NCBI RefSeq assembly: GCF_003597395.2
Contig: NC_133771.1
Coordinates: forward strand, 59,724,929 to 59,788,928
Direction: 5' to 3'
Length of the DNA: 64,000 nucleotides
From: Chelonoidis abingdonii
Lineage: Eukaryota > Chordata > Testudines > Testudinidae
Shown here one piece after another: positions 59,294 through 64,000 of this stretch; the stretch's first letter is position 1, and each line of letters opens with the position of its first letter. Below the pieces are notes generated by a model. It saw nothing but the letters and a program-made list of their open reading frames with translations. It had not been told where the DNA came from and did no database searches. The position numbers were made by a program, and so were the translations under genes.

Positions 59294-59354
59294 CAAAAAG
59301 CAACAGTGTGTCCTGTGGCACCTTTAAGACTAACAGATGTATTGGAGCATAAGC
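59294..59354 (+). repeat. SINE fragment
   Basis: AAAAAGCAACAGTGTGTCCTG followed by GTGGCACCTTTAAGACTAAC and GGAGCATAAGC is the inner part of the turtle tRNA-derived SINE. It is truncated at both ends. Confidence 0.7.
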
Positions 59355-59569
59355 TGTATATTATGCAGCGAAGCCTATGCAAAATGCCACACTTATTAGG
59401 CAACCTTTTATATTACAAGCCTGGCCTTCATTGCAATGAGTAGAATTCTGCTCCATCTTTAGTAGAACTCTACCTCCAGTAAGCAATCAGTTTTTGTTGG
59501 TCCCTTGGGTAATTGCTTGAGTGGATTTATTTATTTACAAGCTTAGGTATGGTGCTAAATGTGATTGCA

Positions 59570-59745
59570 CCTGTCTCGTCTCACCAACCCTGGAAAGTGG
59601 GGAAGTATCATCTCCATTTTGCAGATGGGGAACTGAGGCACAGAGATATCATGTGACTTGGCTGGAGTCCCACAGGAAGTCTATGGCAGAGCTACAAAGA
59701 GAACCCTGATCTTCTGCCAAGCCAATGCCTTAGCAACAAGACCCT
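59570..59745 (+). repeat. MIR-type SINE
   Basis: CATTTTGCAGATGGGGAACT, GAGGCACAGAGATATCATG, TGACTTGGCTGGAGTCCCAC and GGCAGAGCTACAAAGAGAAC lie in MIR order. Old and divergent. Confidence 0.65.
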
Positions 59746-61900
59746 CACTATAGTACACGCTCTGTAGCTGCGGTGCTTTGCCAAAGAAAGTCAATAGGAG
59801 TTACATTTGCAAATTACCATTCCTCCATTACTTCACCATCACCTGAGCACCTCTTGCCTCTCTCCAGTCAAAGGAGTACAGTTCTACTGTTCCCCTGTAT
59901 CTACTGTTCCCCCGATCTCTCCCAAGATAACTTATTCCTCTGCAAGTTGAGTCATTAAGGCAAGTTTGGGCAAAGTCCCTCATTCTTTGCATATTCAAAC
60001 ATCTAAGGAAGTTTGAGGCATGGAAGTTTGAGCCCCTGAAAACAGGGTATTGATATTTTTCCAGGTAACTCTCAAAGCTTCATGGACTTTATTAAAAATA
60101 TACTATAGATATTGGATAAGATAGAACAAAAGATTACATTACACAGTTAACTACGTTTCTTTTAAAAGCTGCTCTAGAATTATTGATATAATTTTTACAG
60201 CCATGCCATGCCAAATAAAGCAGTAAATAACAATAGACAGTACTAAGAGTTTGCAGAAAAAATGGAAACACTACCCAAAACAATAACTTATCCCTTCCAA
60301 TAATAGTTACATGATTTTCCAATACGGAGTGTTTACTGACCTAATATAAAACTGTTTAATTCCAATGCAAACCTCTCTTCATTGCTTTATTACAACTTTG
60401 TAAAACCTCCATCATTAAATGTTGTTCTAACATACTGTAGAGAAGAGCTACTCTTAGGAAGAACTAAGTTGCGATTGTTGTCATAAACTAATGTTTTCAT
60501 ATCATAGTAGAATACTGCGTACACTTCAGCTTAATTATTTTCTGTTCAGTGTGCCTTTACAAGGCATGGTGGTGCCTGTGAATGGGCACCATACCACCTT
60601 CCATCCCCAGAGGCATTCTGTCTTTGGGGCACTAAGGGAAATACCCACATGGCCTGCTGGAAGCATATTACCTCTGCTCTCAGGCTTACTACACATGGGT
60701 GAAATGATGCAGAAAGGGTATGAGGACACTGCCAATTAGAAGCACTAATATTCACCTAGTCTTTCTACTCCAAAAGTGTTGCTGTCCTCTGAGCAAGTGC
60801 ACAAAGTTGAGGAGAGGAGCAGAAAAAGCTGGTTGTCCATATTTTTTGCTCCACACAGACTAGGTCTTCTTTATTTCCTGTACTTCAATTTCACTTGTTT
60901 AGAATTCTTTCTGCCTTCTTTTGCAAAACCCAGTAAAATATAGAACGATCACTGAATTACCGAATGAAATAACAAATATCTCTTGACTACATATAATGTG
61001 TGATAAGAGAGAATCAAATGACATATTATTCTAATTGCATTGTACAATGCATAAAAAATATGATCTGGACACTTGATCACTTTCTGCCAGGAAATGTGGA
61101 AAGTCTGCATCTCTATCGTCCCACATTAACTTGATTCTGGAGGATGGTAGGAGTCTGAAAGGCTGGTCAGGAGGTACTCATGAAGGATTTTAAAAAATTG
61201 TGTATGTATAAGAACAGTGTGCATCTACATAGTGTCACTTGCACATGTAGGTTCATGCAGATTTTAGAATCTATCAACTGTGTGCACTGATATCATGCCT
61301 AAAATGTATTGGCACATACGAAATTATGTGTGCACAACTGGAGGCCAGGCTGAGGCCCTTTGGAAAGGTGACAAAGGTAGCTAGCATGAAGTTCTGTATT
61401 GAACCTAAACAGATAAACCCTTTACTTAAAACCAAAATAATCCAAAGGAATGGATCCATGGTCTTTGAAATCGCTATGTTTATGAAGAGGAATTTCTCAG
61501 GGCGTGTAATAATAAAATGAAAGTTGTTACTATATGGAAGTACCATTGCTTATAGAGGTGGGGCAGGGAGTTATAAGTATACTTACCTCTAAGACTGACA
61601 GTTCAAATTGAATATGCTAACGAGGATCTTTGAAATCAGGTTTCAAAGTTCTATAACAAGGAGCTGAACTAATGGTTCCAGGAGACAAGAAAAGTTTTTT
61701 CCATTAGGGAAACATGAGGAAATATGTGCAAGTATCTGTTCCACAAGGGCTCAGCAGTTGTTTCTCATAGACGTGCCCCAAAAGTGAGTGTGTCCATGCT
61801 GTATTACTATGTTCCTTCTGGCCTTAGGGATGTATGTTGTCCATGGTTACAGAGACTGTGTGAACATCACAAATGGATGGATGATTTCCTGTGCACTATT
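59746..61900. other. No gene recognised
   Basis: AT-rich sequence without a supported gene, RNA or element. Confidence 0.4.
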
Positions 61901-62214
61901 GGGCTTGTCTGCACTACACAGTTTTGTCGATACAAGTTACAACAACAATCAAAAACCGGTATAATTACTTCGCATGTGCATGTTCACACAATGCTTCTTC
62001 TGTCTGCGGAGCGTGTCCTGCACTGTAGGTAGCTATCCCTCTGTACTACTCAGCACCTTCTGCAGCTAGGACTTGTGCAAAGGCAAATGTATCACAGTGT
62101 ATCATGGGTGCCGGCTTAACGTCCTATGATGAGGTTTTTTCCATCCCATCATTCTGAGTTTCTGACTGTGTTTTGCAGCACTTTTACTGTGCGCCTGCCA
62201 TCTCTGTCTGAAAG

Positions 62215-63382
62215 GATGGATCCCACAGTACTCTCTATTGCTAAGGTCTCTATTATGAACACATTGCAGGTGGTCATACAGTATATCATGAACTCCCAAT
62301 CTGAACAGGAATCAGAGTTGCCTGACATGCTGTGTGCCATGGAAATAAACAACATCAGATTACTTTTGGTATTCACAGAGCAGCTGTACACAATGGTCTG
62401 TCTCTTGGGCTCGGGAAACAAGCACTGAGTGGTGGGATTGCATCATTATGCAGGTCTGGGATGACGAGCAGTGGCTGCAGAACTTTCAGATGTGGAAAGC
62501 CAACTTCCTGGAACTGTGTGTGGAACTCACCCCAGCCCTGTGATGCAAGAACACCCAAATGAGAGCTGCCCTTTCGGTGGAGAAGTGCATGGCAACTGCA
62601 GATTGCTACTGGTCAGTCATGAATCAGTTTAGAGTTGAGAAGTCCACCACTAGGGCTGCGTTAATGCACTTATGCAGGTCCATTAATCGCATCCTGCTAT
62701 GAAGAACTGAGTATAGCAATGTGCGTGAAATAGTGGCTGGTTTTGCAACAATGGGATTCCCTAACTGTGGCGGGGCAATAAATGGCAAGCATTGTCCAGT
62801 TTTGGCCCTGAACCATCTTGCAATGGTGTACATCAATAGAGAGGTGTTCTTCTCTATGGTATTGCAGGTGCTTGTGGATCACCAGGGTCATTTCACTGAC
62901 ATCAACGCTGAGTGGTCAGAGAAAGCACGTGATGCATGCATCTTGAGGAACACTGGCCTGTACAGAAAACTGCAAGCAGGGACTTACTTTACACATCATA
63001 AAATTCCAGTGGGGGATGTTGAAAGTCCCACAGTGATCCTTGGAGACCCAGTGTACCCTTTACTCCCATGGCTCATGAAGCCTTACATGAGAAACCTGGA
63101 CAGCAGCAAGGAGTGCTTCAATAGGCTGAGCAGGTACAGAATGACCATAGAATGTACCTTTGGCAGATTAAAACCTTTATGGCAGGTTAGACCTAAATGT
63201 GGAAAATATTCCTGTGCACTTCATAATATTTGTGAGGCTAAGGATGAAAAGTTTCCCCCGGGATGGATCGCCTGGTAGCTGATTTTGAGCAGCCAGATAC
63301 CAGGGCTATTAGAGGGGCATAATGTGAGGCTATTCAAATCAGGAAGGCTTTGAGGCAACAGTTTGACAATGAGCACCAGTAA
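62215..63382 (+). pseudogene. Harbinger DDE transposase pseudogene 2
   Basis: ATG at 62,215 starts a first open piece (MDPTVLSIAKVS...). After a frame change near 62,430 another frame gives WWDCIIMQVWDDEQWLQ and NFQMWKANFLELC, with a stop in TPAL* near 62,541. From about 62,721 the core is open: GFPNCGGAINGKH, where the first catalytic Asp has become Asn, then INREVFFSMVLQVLVDH, ILGDPVYPLLPWLMKPY with the second Asp intact, and MTIECTFGRLK with the Glu intact. The C-terminus reads LHNICEAKDEKFPPGW and, past one more break, LADFEQPDTRAIRGA-like sequence to a TAA near 63,382. Several stops and the lost Asp make it inactive. Confidence 0.8.
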
Positions 63383-63391
63383 TGTGTCTTT

Positions 63392-63800
63392 CTATATAGC
63401 AGATGACTTTAACGTGTACTCTGCATCGTCCTCCAATTCATCCTCCTCATCCATGACATCGTCTTCAGGGTTGAGTTTACAGTCCACCATCTCCAGCCCC
63501 ACCAAAGTATCCAGAGGGCTTGGCAGTGGAGGTGGAGTCACCGCCAAAGATGGCATCCAACTCCTTATAAAAGCAGCAGGTCTTTGACACAGCACTAGAG
63601 CGATGGCTTGCCTCCCTTGCCTTCTGGTATACCTGCCTCAGCTCTTTTGTCTGCACATGGCACTGATGCATGTCCCATTCATAGCCCTTATCCAACAAAT
63701 CACAAGAAATCTTGTTGCTGGAGCAGAGCTAGGACTGCAAAGCCTCCCCTCCCAACAGTGCCAGCAGATCCAACAACTCAGGTGTGCTCCAAGTGGGAGA
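63392..63800 (-). pseudogene. Myb/SANT-like gene of Harbinger element 2
   Basis: On the minus strand ELLDLLALLGGEALQS begins the domain, followed by a stop in frame. The later part reads DLLDKGYEWDMHQCHVQ, TKELRQVYQKAREA and TCCFYKELDAIFGGD, the usual ending of the Myb/SANT-like domain (QC.V..KELRQ.Y.K.RE). After a frame change near 63,560 an acidic tail NPEDDVMDEEDELEDDAEY follows. In Harbinger this protein binds element ends and assists the transposase. The N-terminus and start codon are not recognisable. It overlaps closely with the end of the transposase on the other strand. Confidence 0.7.
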
Positions 63801-64000
63801 GCATTTGCTTCATGGAGCTGCCATCATCAGATGGGTGAGATGCGATGTGAGCTGTCCACGCCAAGCAAACAGGAAGTGGAATTTAAAAAATTCCTGGGCC
63901 TTTAAAGGGCAAGGGGCGGATGCCTGTGTACCTGGGTGCAGGACAGTGGAATTCGAACTGCTGACCAGAGCAGTCAGGGTGGTCATTACAGGACACCTCC
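63801..64000. other. Inner part of Harbinger element 2
   Basis: GGGCCTTTAAAGGGCAAGGGGCGG near 63,896-63,918 and the rest fit the GC-rich inner part of the element. No separate feature is seen before the window ends. Confidence 0.4.

Larger units (their letters stand above)
61901..64000. mobile_element. PIF/Harbinger element 2 (cut by window end)
   Basis: It begins GGGCTTGTCTGCACTACACAG with GTTTTGTCGATACAAG inside, a Harbinger-type terminus. It carries a + transposase pseudogene and a - Myb/SANT-like relic, convergent as in element 1 but with almost no spacer. The right terminus lies beyond the window. The target repeat at the left could not be confirmed. Confidence 0.7.

Noticed and set aside
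1..64000. CRISPR arrays, rRNA or tRNA genes, operons or other prokaryotic systems
   Set aside because: No regular repeat-spacer pattern and no recognisable rRNA or intact tRNA fold. All evidence is of vertebrate repeats; the SINE heads are tRNA-derived but not tRNA genes.

Overview
The window looks like vertebrate, most likely turtle, intergenic or intronic DNA. The evidence is the repeat content: cryptodiran tRNA-derived SINE sequence, turtle-type CR1 LINEs whose ORF1 has an esterase-like domain, PIF/Harbinger elements with a separate Myb/SANT-like gene, many hAT-type foldback elements, TG...CA solo LTRs and old MIR copies. No host protein-coding gene could be supported. Almost every long reading frame in the first 10 kb is a chance frame in GC-rich, indel-laden LINE sequence.

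Layout. Positions 1-9830 are GC-rich and noisy: an unrecognised stretch, an LTR-like repeat, then a degenerate Tx1/L1-clade LINE. A CR1 3' end lies at about 9.97-10.18 kb. Positions 10,480-14,968 are a direct duplication of about 2.2 kb in which the first unit is an indel-rich version of the second; this looks like an assembly artefact. A nearly full-length CR1 (about 15.6-22.6 kb) carries a Harbinger-derived element and a solo LTR inside it. From 22.6 to 44 kb there is AT-rich sequence with solo LTRs (one broken by a run of 223 N), SINEs, CR1 3' fragments, a MIR and palindromic old repeats. Harbinger element 1 (about 44.6-49.2 kb) has a transposase pseudogene on + and a Myb-like gene on -, converging on back-to-back polyadenylation signals. 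An 89-bp minisatellite and a LINE endonuclease/RT relic follow (49.3-50.5 kb). A small element interrupted by two LTRs lies at 51.3-53.3 kb. RTE-like LINE fragments lie at 56.6-57.5 kb. Harbinger element 2 starts near 61.9 kb and runs off the window end.

Functionally the window is a graveyard of mobile elements. The Harbinger copies show the family's two-gene plan: a DDE transposase plus a Myb/SANT-like DNA-binding partner. Each transposase copy has lost different catalytic residues. The strongest unusual signals are (i) sequence-quality islands and a false-looking tandem duplication near the left end, (ii) several layers of nested insertions that give a relative chronology, and (iii) a LINE relic next to a minisatellite. 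I did not find a convincing new biological system. Family assignments come from motif and terminal-repeat recognition, not from a database search.
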